A stretch of DNA of 64,000 nt from NCBI RefSeq assembly GCF_000003855.2, contig NW_003101676.1:41045-105044 (forward strand). Direction: 5' to 3'. The stretch comes from Blastomyces gilchristii SLH14081. Its lineage: Eukaryota; Ascomycota; Eurotiomycetes; Onygenales; Ajellomycetaceae. The translations under genes and the position numbers were made by a program. Shown one piece after another: positions 38,363-49,807 of the stretch (position 1 is its first letter; each line of letters begins with the position of its first letter). The notes beneath the pieces are model-generated. The model made no database searches, was not told the origin of the DNA, and saw only the letters and a program-made list of their open reading frames with translations.

Positions 38363-40318
38363 ATGGCATCTAACGGCCCGCCTACCTTCTCCGAGCGCGT
38401 GGAGAGCATAGTTGAACCAGGCAAGTTGCTTGTGGGATCTGCGTATCGTGAGTGTTGACCTTTTCCTTTTTTTTTTTTTTTTTTTTCATTTTTTTTTTCC
38501 TTATCGTTTCCATATTCTCTTCTTTTAGTTCCGCACCTGCTCTGCATCGCATCTTTCTTCGCTGTGGTTTTTCTTTCTTAGATTCCCACATCTTTGTCCT
38601 GGATCCTCCTTTTCCAAGCGTGCATGAGGTTATGATTTCGCCTCCGGAAAAAAAAGGGGGGGGGATTGAGTTCCTCCTCCCACCTCCTTCGTCTTTATTT
38701 CCCCCTACCTCCCCGTCCTCATATGCACAAATATTGAATGTGGCTATGCTTTCTTTCTTATGATACCCCTGGATCTACATGATATGATATGAAACTTGAG
38801 TTTTGGATGCATCGTTATGTGGCCGACAGAATGGTCCTCTGCATGCACATATCTGCTCCGTACGCCCAATCTCTATAGCCGCTGTCTCTGTCCCTATCTC
38901 TTCCCACCTCCTACCTGCTGCACCATCATTAGCTCTCATGCCAGTTTCGTATACAACAATATAAACTGTAACTGCCATCCTTACCTTCACTACTCTTTGA
39001 TCCATGTACAACACACATACACACGCACACACCTTTCTCTCCAAACAAGGGAAATTCACAGCGCTAACTAGATCTTCCTCACCTGAGGCCGTCGCCTCCC
39101 GCGCCGGGAGTGCTCACGGGTTCTAGATTTCCCCCTTTTGTGTCCCTCACAGAATTTACAGTTGTCTTGCTAGAGACAGTCTTCAGAAGGGGGGAGGTTT
39201 TAGCTCCGATATTTCGCCTGCAGCAGGTGCGCGATGAGGCGTTTTCGAGGTTTTGGATTAATATTTCAGGTTCGTTTTCTTCTTCTTCTCTGACATCTAT
39301 TTTCTTTTCGTTTTCAGTTTTGTTATATCAAAAATTAAGAGCATTTGGGGCCGTGTTTGGCGTATGTTATGTGCGACGTTTTGAAGTGGATATGAAGGGG
39401 GCGATTCGGGATCAGATTGGTTATCTTTTCCTGGTATTGCCTCTGGCATGGGTTGGGGGTGGGGGTGGGGGTGGGAGGGGGGGGATGGATGAACCGTATG
39501 CCGCATGGATGGCTTCATGGGAAAAACAAAAGACAAGAGAATCTAACTAACACAACACCAAACCCACATAGGCGCCCGCGACCCCGTCGAAGCCCCCCGC
39601 GTCGGCTCATCAGCCCTGATTCCGCCCCTCCTCGCCACAGCCGACGGCATCGTCCTCGACATCGGTCCAGGAACCGGCACGCAAACGCCCCTCTTCACCA
39701 ACTCAAACCTAATCCGCATGTACGGCGCCGAGCCCTGCCAGGGCCTGCACAAGGATCTCATGGCGAAGATCGAGGCGTGCGGGCTCGACGGGAAATATCA
39801 AATCCTGCCGTGTTCGGCGGAGCGGAAGGAGCTGTACCCTGCGCTGGGGAGGGAGGGGTTGTTGGCGGATACGGAGGCGTGGGTTATGGGAGGGGAGGAG
39901 GTGGGGGGGTTAGTGCAACGGGGCCAGGGGGTGTTTGATACGATTGTCTGTGTGAGAGTTTTGTGCTCTGTGCCTGACCAGCGGGGCACGGTGAGGGGGT
40001 TGTATGATTTGTTGAAACCTGGGGGGAAATTGGTTGTTTGTGAGCATGTGCGGAATGGATGGTCTATTTGCTGTGGGCGGATGAGGGGGCGGGAAGGGGC
40101 GAGTATTGTGGCGAGATTCATGCAGGTTGTTTATACGTTGCTGCGGTACGATTTTTTTACCTCCCCCTTACGCCGCATCCCAAATAGCAAGGGAATCGGG
40201 GAAGGTTGCGGAGGCGGCAAAGAAGGGGGGGTAAGAAAAGGTGGATGTTCAGAGGTGGTTTGAATGGTCGGTTCTGCCGTATGTGGCGGGGACGTTGGTG
40301 AAGAGGAGGGATGGATGA
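38363..40318 (+). CDS. Class I SAM-dependent methyltransferase, C-terminal end damaged or misassembled
   Basis: Predicted small-molecule or lipid methyltransferase of the METTL7/UbiE-like type (Methyltransf_11); substrate unknown. Exons 38363-38447, 39072-39269 and 39572-40145 join in phase. The N terminus is MASNGPPTFSERVESIVEPG. Conserved blocks are FRRGEVLAPIFRLQQVRDEAFSRFW, SAM motif I VLDIGPGTGTQ at about 122-132, the late motif CVRVLCSVPDQ, and LYDLLKPGGKLVVCEHVRN. The next segment (40,192 onward: ESGKVAEAAKKGG, then EKVDVQRWFEWSVLPY, VAGTLVKRRDG) is in phase after a 46-nt intron, but has TAA at 40,232-40,234 where the pattern suggests Trp. A longer intron, 40,146-40,253, would skip the stop and keep the last 22 residues. 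The usual 'GW..F..G' region after 'YTLL' is missing in both models. Intron 1 (624 nt) and intron 2 (302 nt) are long. Confidence 0.65.
39454..39484 (+). repeat. G-run cluster in an intron
   Basis: GGGGG-T repeated three times, then GGG-A and a run of eight G on the coding strand, inside intron 2 of the methyltransferase gene. It fits the G3+N1-7 pattern of a G-quadruplex. Function in splicing is inference only. Confidence 0.6.
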
Positions 40319-40763
40319 AGGGGTGGGATATAAAGGGTTTTGCGCGTTCTATTTATGGTTTTGTATAAAGTGTCGTATAGATAATTGTTGTACATAGGCA
40401 CTTCGATAGAGGTGTACATACCTTAGGGCGTGGGATTCGCTTGCCATGATTCCGGACATAGACGATGAGAGGACCGCGTCCATACGATTTAATCAGATCA
40501 CTCGACTAGCCATAGCTATGTATGTAAATTTCCATTGACTCAAGTTTAATCCCGTACTATTCCATTCCTCTATCTAATATATAATCAAATGCCAAAAAGA
40601 CATAATCATGTATCATGTAATAATCAAATAAAAAAAAACATAAAACGGGACCGAAACCGCCCGTCTCGTCTACTGTTAGGCAGCTAGCATATAAAAAAAC
40701 ACACAGATGAGAAAACTGAAGAAATAAATGATAAGATTCATACTCCCCAACCTCTCAACCTCA
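40319..40763. other. Convergent 3' flanks, no gene seen
   Basis: Lies between the plus-strand methyltransferase and the minus-strand DUF2439 gene. AT-rich, presumably 3' UTRs of both. Confidence 0.6.
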
Positions 40764-42632
40764 TCACCCACCAACACCAACCCTCTCCCCCTTCCGCTCC
40801 GGCTTCGCCCGCCCAGGCGGCCACCAATCAAACAAATCAAGCGCCTCCTCCGTCCACGGCCCCTGATCCTCCTCGTCGACATCTACACAAGTGGCAACGT
40901 GCTGGTTCCTCTTCGGGGCAAGGAGGCTCTGGCGGGTGCGTGGGGCCGTCTGTGCTGGTACTGCTGCTGTTGTACTAGACGTGGTTGTTCTTCCTAGGAC
41001 AGTTGATGCGTCTGAGAGAGCCTTCTGGAGGGGTTTTGGTGGGGGAGGAGCCGCGGACTTTAGTTCAGGGGATGGTGGTGGTGGGTCGCTCCTTTCAGCC
41101 AGAGCGGGTTGCGTGGTGGGTAGGGGGAGCGGGAGCGGGAGGGTTTCGGATAGTTTTATTATTGTTGATTTGTGGGGGTGTATATGCTGAGCGGGTGGTG
41201 GGCGATGGGAGGAATTTTTAGTTTGGGGTAGTGATGGAATCCTATCTGAGTGGCTGCGAGTAAAGGGGCGGTGATGGGATTGAGGTCTGTCAGGGGATAT
41301 CAAGGGAGGGTGTTCCGTAGTAGTGCTCGTAGTGGGGCCCGTGGTGGTTTGCGGTGTTTCAACCGCTGGGCTTGGAGAAGGATTTTCTGGCGCCTTCATT
41401 GTCGCAATAGGCGGTGCTTGTTGCTGGCAACTTGGCTTGAAGAACTGGTCTATGGGTTTCGTCCTTTGAGAGGATGGTAGTGCAGAATCCGATTCCTGCA
41501 GGGCACGTAGGGTTGAAGTTGATGGTATGAAGTGGATCGTACTATTTATCTCCGTTAAGGGAGACGTGAAGCCGGGGCCGGTAGGAGGGATATTTTCGAT
41601 TTCAGCGGCTGGGTCTACGTCATCGATGAGTGATTGGGGTCGACTGTCTCTTTGCGTTCGTACTCTACTGCTCGGAGTCTCTGCTGAGCGTTGTTGAGGT
41701 CTGGGTGTTGGCCGTCGGCCTGCCTGTGCAGGGATTAAGTCCTTATACATTAGTTTCTTTCGAGGCTTTTCGATAGTCATCCTGAGCGTATTGACCGATC
41801 CAGTCTGGTTAGTCAAATCGATGGTGGTTTGCGATTTCGACCTGTCCCCATTTTTCGTAGTGTTGGGCGTCTCCCTCGACGAAGATTTGGATGATGTGGA
41901 GGCGCTGTTCAACGCCAAATCGCTTGCTGGCTTAAATGAGGCGAGTGAACTTGACACGGAGGAATATGATATGGAGTCACGAAGCCGGTGCTGTCGTGAT
42001 GGCCTATCGAGATCTCTTCCCTGCTCACGGGTATTTACTCTCTGCCTCTTTGGAGCGCGTTCCGTAGCGTTGGTATCACATCTGTCGTCGGGACGAACGA
42101 TGCAATGTCGTTCCTCATAAGGTGACCTTGACGGCAAGGCAGCCCTTCCAATTGGCGTTTTTCTGATACCCAACAGCTCGTTCAGCGACTTCAGCCGTCC
42201 CGACGAGTTCAGTGCCGCATTATTACTATTGATAGCAAACGCTAACCGAGAGGAGGCCTCTGGCGAGAACGCGTTTGCCGGATAGGTAGCAGACGCATGG
42301 CTCCTCTTCTCTAGTAGCTCTGTCAAGTCCGTCTGGGTCTTCTCCACACACTCGCCGACCTGCACGAGGACTCCTCGCTCCAGTTCCAATTCATCGCCGT
42401 CGTTCGGCTCCTCTCCTTCCCGCCAATGTAGATCACCCACGAAATTGTTTTGGGTATCATAAACCATCACCCGCTTGTTGAATGAATGAACACGGAGGAA
42501 GCCATCGTGCCACCGTTTTGCTTTGCGTCTGATGTCATGGGAGAATAGGCAACGGAACTTACTGACGGGGCCAGAGGTGTGAGGGGTCTTGGCCGTGGAG
42601 GTGGAGGTGGAAGGGAGGGCGGAGGAATTCAT
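40764..42632 (-). CDS. DUF2439 protein, Mte1/ZGRF1 N-terminal-domain-like
   Basis: The yeast homologue Mte1 binds D-loops and works with the Mph1 helicase in recombination; animal ZGRF1 carries the same domain (family knowledge). Intronless, 622 aa. The DUF2439 domain covers about residues 24-100: KFRCLFSHDIRRKAKRWHDG, FLRVHSFNKRVMVYD, NNFVGDLHWREGE, LELERGVLVQVGE, followed by KTQTDLTELL. The rest is long, Ser/Pro/Thr-rich and low complexity. It ends with a short conserved-looking block PWTEEALDLFDWWPPGR at about 592-608, a motif shared by fungal members. No helicase domain is present, as in Mte1. Its promoter side faces a tandem repeat and the AT-rich tract that starts near 42.9 kb, so this is the last intact gene before repeat DNA. 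Confidence 0.82.
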   Translation of the reverse strand: MNSSALPSTSTSTAKTPHTSGPVSKFRCLFSHDIRRKAKRWHDGFLRVHSFNKRVMVYDTQNNFVGDLHWREGEEPNDGDELELERGVLVQVGECVEKTQTDLTELLEKRSHASATYPANAFSPEASSRLAFAINSNNAALNSSGRLKSLNELLGIRKTPIGRAALPSRSPYEERHCIVRPDDRCDTNATERAPKRQRVNTREQGRDLDRPSRQHRLRDSISYSSVSSSLASFKPASDLALNSASTSSKSSSRETPNTTKNGDRSKSQTTIDLTNQTGSVNTLRMTIEKPRKKLMYKDLIPAQAGRRPTPRPQQRSAETPSSRVRTQRDSRPQSLIDDVDPAAEIENIPPTGPGFTSPLTEINSTIHFIPSTSTLRALQESDSALPSSQRTKPIDQFFKPSCQQQAPPIATMKAPENPSPSPAVETPQTTTGPTTSTTTEHPPLISPDRPQSHHRPFTRSHSDRIPSLPQTKNSSHRPPPAQHIHPHKSTIIKLSETLPLPLPLPTTQPALAERSDPPPPSPELKSAAPPPPKPLQKALSDASTVLGRTTTSSTTAAVPAQTAPRTRQSLLAPKRNQHVATCVDVDEEDQGPWTEEALDLFDWWPPGRAKPERKGERVGVGG

Positions 42633-42794
42633 GATGCAGGAGGGAGCGGGAAGGCATCCTACGACGGAGTCATGACCATTGTCTAGCTGTATTATCTTCC
42701 TTCCTAGTCCACAGCAAACCGTCTACGAGCCTCAACTCATTCTTTTGCTTTAATGGTGTTGACGCGAGATGATTGGGAAGACGCGACGGGGCTG

Positions 42795-43536
42795 ACTCAG
42801 CAGGCTCTTGGGGGGTTGCGTTGGTGTTGGGGTCCCGCGGTTGATCGGCCCTTCTACCAGCAGGCGCTGGTGGTGATTGAGCTCTTTTGCCCCAGTAGCC
42901 TACAGGTTATGAGACTGTTAAGCATGAGCCCTGCTATGATCAACATGCATGGATTTGATCTCAGAATGAACTTAAAATTTTTAAATAAATACTCTGAATA
43001 TTTAATACTACTAAGAGACATTCTAGAAGTATACTCTAGAAGTCTCCTAAGCTCTAAAACTAAGTTGACTGAAAGAAGTCACTGAGAGAAGTACTGTACT
43101 CTGTAATAGCTAATCTAAGAGAGAATGTTAAGAGTTCTGTAGTTAATCAGCTCTTCTATCAGCAGGTACTGATAATAATTAAGCTCTTTTATTTCAGTAG
43201 TTTACAGATTATAAGACTATTAAGTATAAGTTCTACTATAGTTAATATAAATGAGTTAAATCTTAGAATAAACTTAAAAATTCTAAATAAATACTCTGAA
43301 CATTTAACACTGTTAAGAGATATTCTAGAAATATACTTTAGAAGTCTCTTAAGCTCTAGAACTGAGTTTACTAAGAGAAGTTACTATAGAGAGTTACTGA
43401 AAGAAGTTACTAAGAGAAGTACTATACTCTGTAATAGCTAATTTAAAAGAGAATATTAAGAGTTTTATAATTAATCAGCTCATTTATCAGTAGATACTGA
43501 TAATAATTAAGCTCTTTTACTTCAGTAGTCTACAGT
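42795..43536 (+). repeat. Tandem repeat, about 2.3 copies, increasingly C-to-T mutated
   Basis: Unit of about 302-328 bp. The landmark GTCCCGCGG at 42,832 reappears as GTTCTGTAG at 43,134 and GTTTTATAA at 43,462. Nearly all differences are C to T or G to A. Copy 1 has normal GC in its first 110 bp; copies 2 and 3 are AT-rich. Copy 1's first 79 bp recur at 10,973-11,053. A forward frame in copy 1 runs MVLTRDDWEDATGLTQQALG through RPFYQQALVVIELF, possibly a fragment of an unknown gene. Confidence 0.75.
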
Positions 43537-46476
43537 GTATATAGACTTAGTAAAAGATTATATTAACTACTATCTTCAAAGAATTTACAGAGAGTACTAA
43601 CTATATAAGTAAGACTTAGTATTAATGTTTTAGAATATTGAAAATAGACAGAGTTTTCACAGAGATTACTCTTTAAATATCTTTATAATTACAGATCAGA
43701 GATCTTTCAAAATTAAGAAAATTAATAAATAGAGTTAGATTTCTTTACTTTAGAATTTGTATAATAATTTTATAGCAGTGTCTGTTTCAGTAATATTACT
43801 GTAGCAATTACTTCTTCTACACATAATCTTATATGTAGACTGACTGACAGAATTATAAATTTCATATTTAATCTCATTTAGTCTGATCTTATATATTTCT
43901 TAATATAAGTCTTATTAGAACTGAGTATTAAAAATTCTGAAAATAAACTATTTTTTTCAGAAATAATGTGAAAAATAACTAGATTTAATTCAAGAATAGT
44001 GAAATGAGAGTAATTTCTCAGAATAAATAATAAAAAATAATTATACTTTAAAAATTAAAATAAAATTGAGATTGAAAATTAAATTCTGATGAAGATAATA
44101 TAATGTAGTAGTTAATTATATTATTAAGATTTATCTATTATACGGCCTTTTATATATGTAGATATTTGCTAAGTAATCAGTAAACATCTTACTTATACAG
44201 AAGTAGTCAGTCTGTAGAGAGAAAATCTGACACTCTTCTTAATTACTACTCTAGTGAGTAAATATTTACAACTCAGCAGAGCAGTTTTATAAGTAGAGAA
44301 AGAATATTATATATAAAAATAATAGTGTCTTCTATCAAAGATTTTGCAGAGAACTAACAAGAGTTAAAGAATAAGAATAAAGAAAACAGTAAAATGAATA
44401 AATAAATGAACTACTGTAAAGATAGTAAGCTGATAAAACTCTGCATTTATTAGAATGTCTTCAGAGCTTTTCTGACTGTAAATGTTCAGATTTCTATATT
44501 AATCAGAGCATCTTCATGAACTTCAGCTGTTAAAGCTTTTATTAGAGTATTCACAGTTATGCTGATAATATCTATTTATATGATTTTAATAATACCTGCA
44601 GCTGCAGTGTCATGAATGTGATAATATTTAATATTAATATAATATATATTGTGAGTGATCTTTTCACTGTTTACTACAGTAATTACTCTGTTATTATTAT
44701 TAATATATAGAGAAACTGTAAAATCAGAGAATAGAAATTCAAGCTTCACAAGCAGTTCACATAGTCAGATTACAGTTTTAAGATTTTCAGAGATAGATAT
44801 ATACTCTGCTTCTGTAATACTCAGTATCATGATTGTTTACTTAATAAATTTTTATATAATTAATCTATCAGTGAGATGAATAAGAAGATCTGATATAGAT
44901 TTACAGTTACTAATATTATCTACTTAATCAGAATCTGTAAAGACTTCAAAGTTGATCTCTTTCACTTCAGTGATATAATAAATATAGTGATCAGTTGTGC
45001 TGTAGATATAGTAAAAGAGCTGTTTAACTACAGCTCAGCATACTTATATAGACTTACTTAATCAATAGACAAGCTTGACAGTTGTAAAAGATATGTTGAG
45101 ATGAGTGTATATAATAAGATATTAAAGTAATTCAATGACTTACTGATATTTAAACTTATTAAAAGATTCAGAATTGAAGAGTGAATTAAAGATAAGTTTC
45201 ATAGAGATTCTTACAGCTCAGAAATTAGCTATTCTGAATTTCTTCAATATTAATTTAATATAGATGACTTATAATAGCTTAATATTACTGTTATTCTTCT
45301 CAATCTTTATACTTAAGTAATAATTTACAGATTCTAGATCTTTCACTGTGAATTAATTAATAATTTAATGAAATATCTGTTCAATAGTATTCATATTAAG
45401 ATCTATTAACTTAACATTGTTTACATAGAGAGTGAGAAATATCTGAGAATCTCTTTTAAATCAGAGACTCTTATCATGATAAGAGAATTTGAAGCTGATA
45501 TTCTTAAGATGACTTGTAAGTAGATTAAATCACAAGTAGAGAGTCTGTTTAAGACTGTAGAGAGACTGCAGAAGCAGGCATACATAACTAGTATTATTAT
45601 CAAATTCAGTTGATTACTTTATATAGAGCTGCTTATTAGATGACAGATCTGTATTCAGAAATACTGTGATAAAATCAACTTAATAAACATTTCAACTTTT
45701 CACTACTGCTACTGCAAGCATAGCACAGATGACAGAGACAGAGATAATAGAGATATAGATATTATTGAAATTAACACTCTTTTATTAATGAAAACTCTGA
45801 ATAATTCATCTTATCTTATAGAATGATATACTGCTGTTTATATTGATTTTAACATAATAAACTTAATGACTATCAAGAATTCAGATTTTAACAGTTAACT
45901 TATTTATAATCTTAAAAATTTTATACTTAGCTGCAGAGTCAAGCTCTTTCTTTATAACAGCTATTTAAACATCTTTTTATAAAGATGTAATTATCTTCTT
46001 ATATATTTGTGAAACTTTAATTCCTGCAACAGTCTCAGAGTCTTAGTATGTAATACAGATCTTGAATATATAATAGAGCTAAAATTTAATAATACTGAAT
46101 ATCTTCAGAGTAATGAGATTGAAAGTTATAATATTTTTTCAAGATCTTTCGCATCTTTTTAAAGTTACAGATGACTTCTTACTAACTTTCTTTCAGAGAT
46201 ATCTGACTTTGCAGCCTGTGACTGTAGTGATGAATGAAAGAGAGATATTCTTAACTAATATCTATACAGAGAGAAACTCTTTCTGCATAGATACAGAGAT
46301 CAGTGATGAATTAATATAGAGATAATTATTATAAGTAAGAATATCTGTAGTCAGTATGTAAAATATATCAATTATGTTGTAATTATTAAGTACTGAGCTC
46401 ACTAGCTGTGATAGTGTGATATTCTTATTGAATTTCACACTGCTGAATATGATAACTTCATCTTTTACAGAGTTTT
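43537..46476. mobile_element. AT-rich decayed repeat DNA, family not identified
   Basis: Strong depletion of CC, GG and CG, stops in every frame, no intact domain. Composition matches the mutated LINE copies nearby, so these are presumably RIP-type-mutated transposons. The stretch around 45.2-46.3 kb has some coding-like texture, but I could not align it to a known protein. Confidence 0.5.
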
Positions 46477-46491
46477 ATATTCTATATATCA
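46477..46491. repeat. Target-site duplication, left copy, LINE A
   Basis: ATATTCTATATATCA, identical to 54,161-54,175, which follows directly on the LINE A (AAT)n tail. It sits exactly where AT-rich sequence changes to GC-normal sequence. Confidence 0.7.
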
Positions 46492-47186
46492 AGACAGATC
46501 AACCGCTCCACCACGAACTCGCTCAATTTTTTGAATAAGAACCCGCCGATAGATCCATCGAAAAGCCCTCGATCATATGAGCATTCTGACCCCATCGCCG
46601 ACCGCATACCCTGTGTGGTGGTGGAGTTATCCAGCCAAATGTGAACCGGACGTTGTTCGAAACTCCTGTGTGGGAGTATCCCCTGTTCTCCCCTATCACA
46701 CCACAACCCCGGGCCAAAGTGCCATACAAATTGTAAGGTGAAGAGACCTAGCCATATGCACCAATCTTCTCGATTTTGGAAGATCCCCGATCTGTAGTTG
46801 TGGAGATATCTGAGGAGCGACCTCCGCGAAAACCCTGTCCATCTTTGATGTTCCAAAACACCAACGCCAAGTCCCACCATTGTACCGCCCTTCCTAATCT
46901 GGCCCATCCCCGGCAGAAAAATACAAAAAGATACCTCGGCGATAATATCAAGCACATAATCAATGACCACTTCTGAAGTGCAATCTCCGCGGTCTGTCTT
47001 CAGTGTATCTGGACATCAATGCCAAGTCTCGCCCTCGTACCACCCCTCTCAATCTGGCCCATCCCCGACAGAAAAGTACAAAAAGATACCTCAGCAACTG
47101 TATTCAATACATAATCAGCAGACACGACAACTATAAAATCAGTATACCCCAAGGTCTGACTGAGCCTTTGATCCCTGCACAGTGAG
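46492..47186. other. GC-normal 5' head of LINE A with internal tandem duplication
   Basis: About 700 bp of ordinary composition inside the AT-rich tract, with CpG and CC/GG intact, so it escaped the mutation that hit the rest of the element. It holds a direct duplication: 46,862-46,971 and 47,017-47,126, offset 155 bp. The duplicates encode similar peptides on the plus strand (LAHPRQKNTKRYL and LAHPRQKSTKRYL). The minus strand has a 162-codon open frame (46,482-46,970) without a recognisable domain. The tandem monomers recall promoter repeats of some LINE 5' UTRs. Confidence 0.55.
46862..47126 (+). repeat. Two direct repeats offset by 155 bp
   Basis: The shared core runs from GCCAAGTCyC through ATCTGGCCCATCCCC to AAAAAGATACCTC and beyond, at 46,866 and 47,021. 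Differences are mostly transitions. Confidence 0.8.
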
Positions 47187-48166
47187 ATATATTAAATCTA
47201 GTTTTAATACCTCAATATTCAATAGATTCTGCAAGAGATTGAGAACAGCAACACTAGATTTCTATTGAATTTGAGAATTAACTCTATATTGATATAATCA
47301 TTGACAAAGTCTTCTATTTTAAGATATAAATAACCAGTTCCTCTACATCTCACTGACAATATTTATATTATCATATAGAAACAGACTTATATTCTCTATA
47401 ATATCAAGATCCTGAAGAGGGAAAGTCTTGATAGAGAGTATACAGTAGTGCATATCTTAGCAGTTTCTATCTCATTCTTCTGCAGCAGTTAATGCAAAAA
47501 AAAAAGATTTTAGAAATAGTTTTTTACTTCTCTTAAAAAAGTAAGATGTTTTTCTCTGAGTTTTACACAATATTCTTACAAAGAATTAAAAACAGAGTTA
47601 TTTTCTGTCATAATTTCATATTCTTTTAAGTAAGAATTACTTTTTCAGTGACTGAAGAGCTTTCATTAATACTTAATTCTTTTTTACACTCTTTATTAAC
47701 TGATTTGAGTTGCACACCTGTTGTGTGAGAAGAATTGAATAATTTAGAATAAAATTGAATAGTTTTAATCAATTTCTCTTCAAAAAATTGATTTATTTTT
47801 TGTCAGTTTTTCTCTTAAAAACTGTCATATCATCTGATTTACTATCAATTGATATCATACTTTTTCTCATTATATCTCAAGAAAGAGATTGTAAAGATTT
47901 TATTGATTTATCTTAAAAATCAATTTTAGTTTATTAGATTCTCTTCAAAAATCTAACCTAGTTACTGAACTAGTGTGAAAAAAATCAGGTGTTTTATATA
48001 CAAAAGTCTGCAATTCTTCTTTTGAAATAGTCTGATCAACTTTTCAATTGAAAACAGACTTAGAAATCTCTTAATTGAAACAGTCTGACCAACTTTTCAA
48101 TTTAAAAAGAGTTTAATAAATATCTCAATTGAATTAGTCTGACCAACTTTTCATTGAGTAAGAACA

Positions 48167-49787
48167 ATGAGTTCAAAAGTACACTCAGTTGTTGTGAAGA
48201 AAGATGCTTTCTCAAATACTATTTCTGAGATTGAAATTCTGAAGAGAAGAAAGAAAGAAGAGATAGAGAAATAACAAGTTCTTAAAATATAGAAACTTGA
48301 AAAAGCAAGTAAAATTCTTGAAAAGCAGTGTCTGAGTGAGATGAATGAAGAAGTTCTGTTAATTCTTCATACTCAGGCTAGACAACTACAGAAAGTGATC
48401 AAGTTCAAAACTTGGAATTTCAAACACAGTTCAAAAAACTTTGAAAATTTCTAATACAATCACTGACTCTTCAGTTTACTCTTCTTTCTTTTCTACTTCT
48501 TCTTCTTCTTCTTCTTTGAATCAGAAGAAAACATATACTCAAGCAGCTGAATCTGCTGTCTCTAAACCTGCTGTCTCTAAACCTGCTGTCTCAAAATCTG
48601 CTCAAAATCCTGAGAAAACTGAGAAGAATACTGCTCATGCCTCTATTCATAGAAAAGTGAAAAAGAAAATGCAAAAAGAGAAAAACTTTCAAATCTTCAG
48701 AAATAGAAGATTTATTCTCAAAGTCTCAAATCAGAACATTCTGCAAAGAAACAAGCTAAACTCAAATCTCATTTTCAGAATCAGAAATGAAATTAACCAG
48801 CAGTTCTTTTCTCAGTTGATGACTGATATTGAAGTTCAAAAATCAGTTATAGCTTCAATTGAATCATCATTCTTTGAAAACTCCATCATTCTGACTACAA
48901 TGTCTGAATTCAGTGCTGAATTCCTTATTCAGAATGAGAATCTCTGAAAGTCAGCAGTAGAATCTTTGTTAAACACAACAATTCTATCTGAAAGAGATGA
49001 AAAGTGAGACAAATTCATTCTTTATAATATTTCAGTTGAAATTTTTGACTGTGAAGAAGGAATACTACTTCTCAAAAATGAATTGAAAGAATACAACTCT
49101 ATTCAACTGAGAAAGAAGCCTGTATGACTAAATTCAATTGAGTTCAGACAAAGCAGGAGAAATGTCTCTGTTCTAGTATATATAAAAACACTTGAACAGT
49201 CAAAGATCTCTGAAGTAAGAGTAGCAGATTTGAAAATGAGAGTTCATGAATACAAAGACTCAAGAATGAATCTCAAAGCTCAAACACAGTGTTCAAACTG
49301 TCAAAGATATGAACACTTTGCAATCTCATGTTTTAGAGACTCAAAATATGCATTCTGTGCCAGAGATCACAAAACTAGTGAGCATAAATATGAAACATGC
49401 TCAAAAAGAGATGAAATTTGTCAATATACTCTGCTTAAGTGCTCTAATTGCAAAGAAAAACATGCATCTAGCTCAAAAGAATGTATGTTTACTCCTAGAA
49501 CTCAAAAGAACTGAAGAAAAGATGAAGCTCAAAGTCAATCTAGAACTGAAGAGAAGAGTCAAGCCAGTAAACTCACAACTGTAAGCTTAAAAAGAAGAAA
49601 CTCTCAACTATTTAAGTCTTCAAACTTCAACTCTTCAGCTAAATGTAAATAGAACTTGAATCCTCAAACTTCTGTTAAGATTAGAGAATTGAGAAATGAC
49701 TCTGATGATAAACTAGATATAATGCAAGCAGTTGAGATTTCTACTTTTCAGAACAGTTATAATCTACTATCTGATGATAGTGATTAG
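48167..49787 (+). pseudogene. LINE A ORF1 (gag-like, CCHC knuckles), broken
   Basis: Begins at ATG 48,167 (MSSKVHSVVVKKDAFSN), then shifts frame near 48,400 and continues as a Ser/Thr/Lys-rich coil-like region with a SKPAVSKPAVSKSA repeat. The zinc-knuckle block lies at about 49,290-49,490: C-x2-C-x4-H-x4-C (CSNCQRYEHFAISC), then further Cys/His pairs (CARDH, CSNCKEKH). These knuckles bind the element's RNA in related LINEs (family knowledge). In-frame TGA codons in NENL-stop-KSA, DEK-stop-DKF and KKPV-stop-LNS fall where Trp would suit the context. The exact end is uncertain because of the stops. Confidence 0.65.
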
Positions 49788-49807
49788 ATTCTACTCTACT
49801 CTCTTTT

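Noticed and set aside
46482..46970. 162-codon minus-strand open frame in the GC-normal head of LINE A
   Set aside because: No recognisable domain. It spans the element boundary and part of a tandem duplication, and the plus strand is similarly open, so it is not called as a gene.
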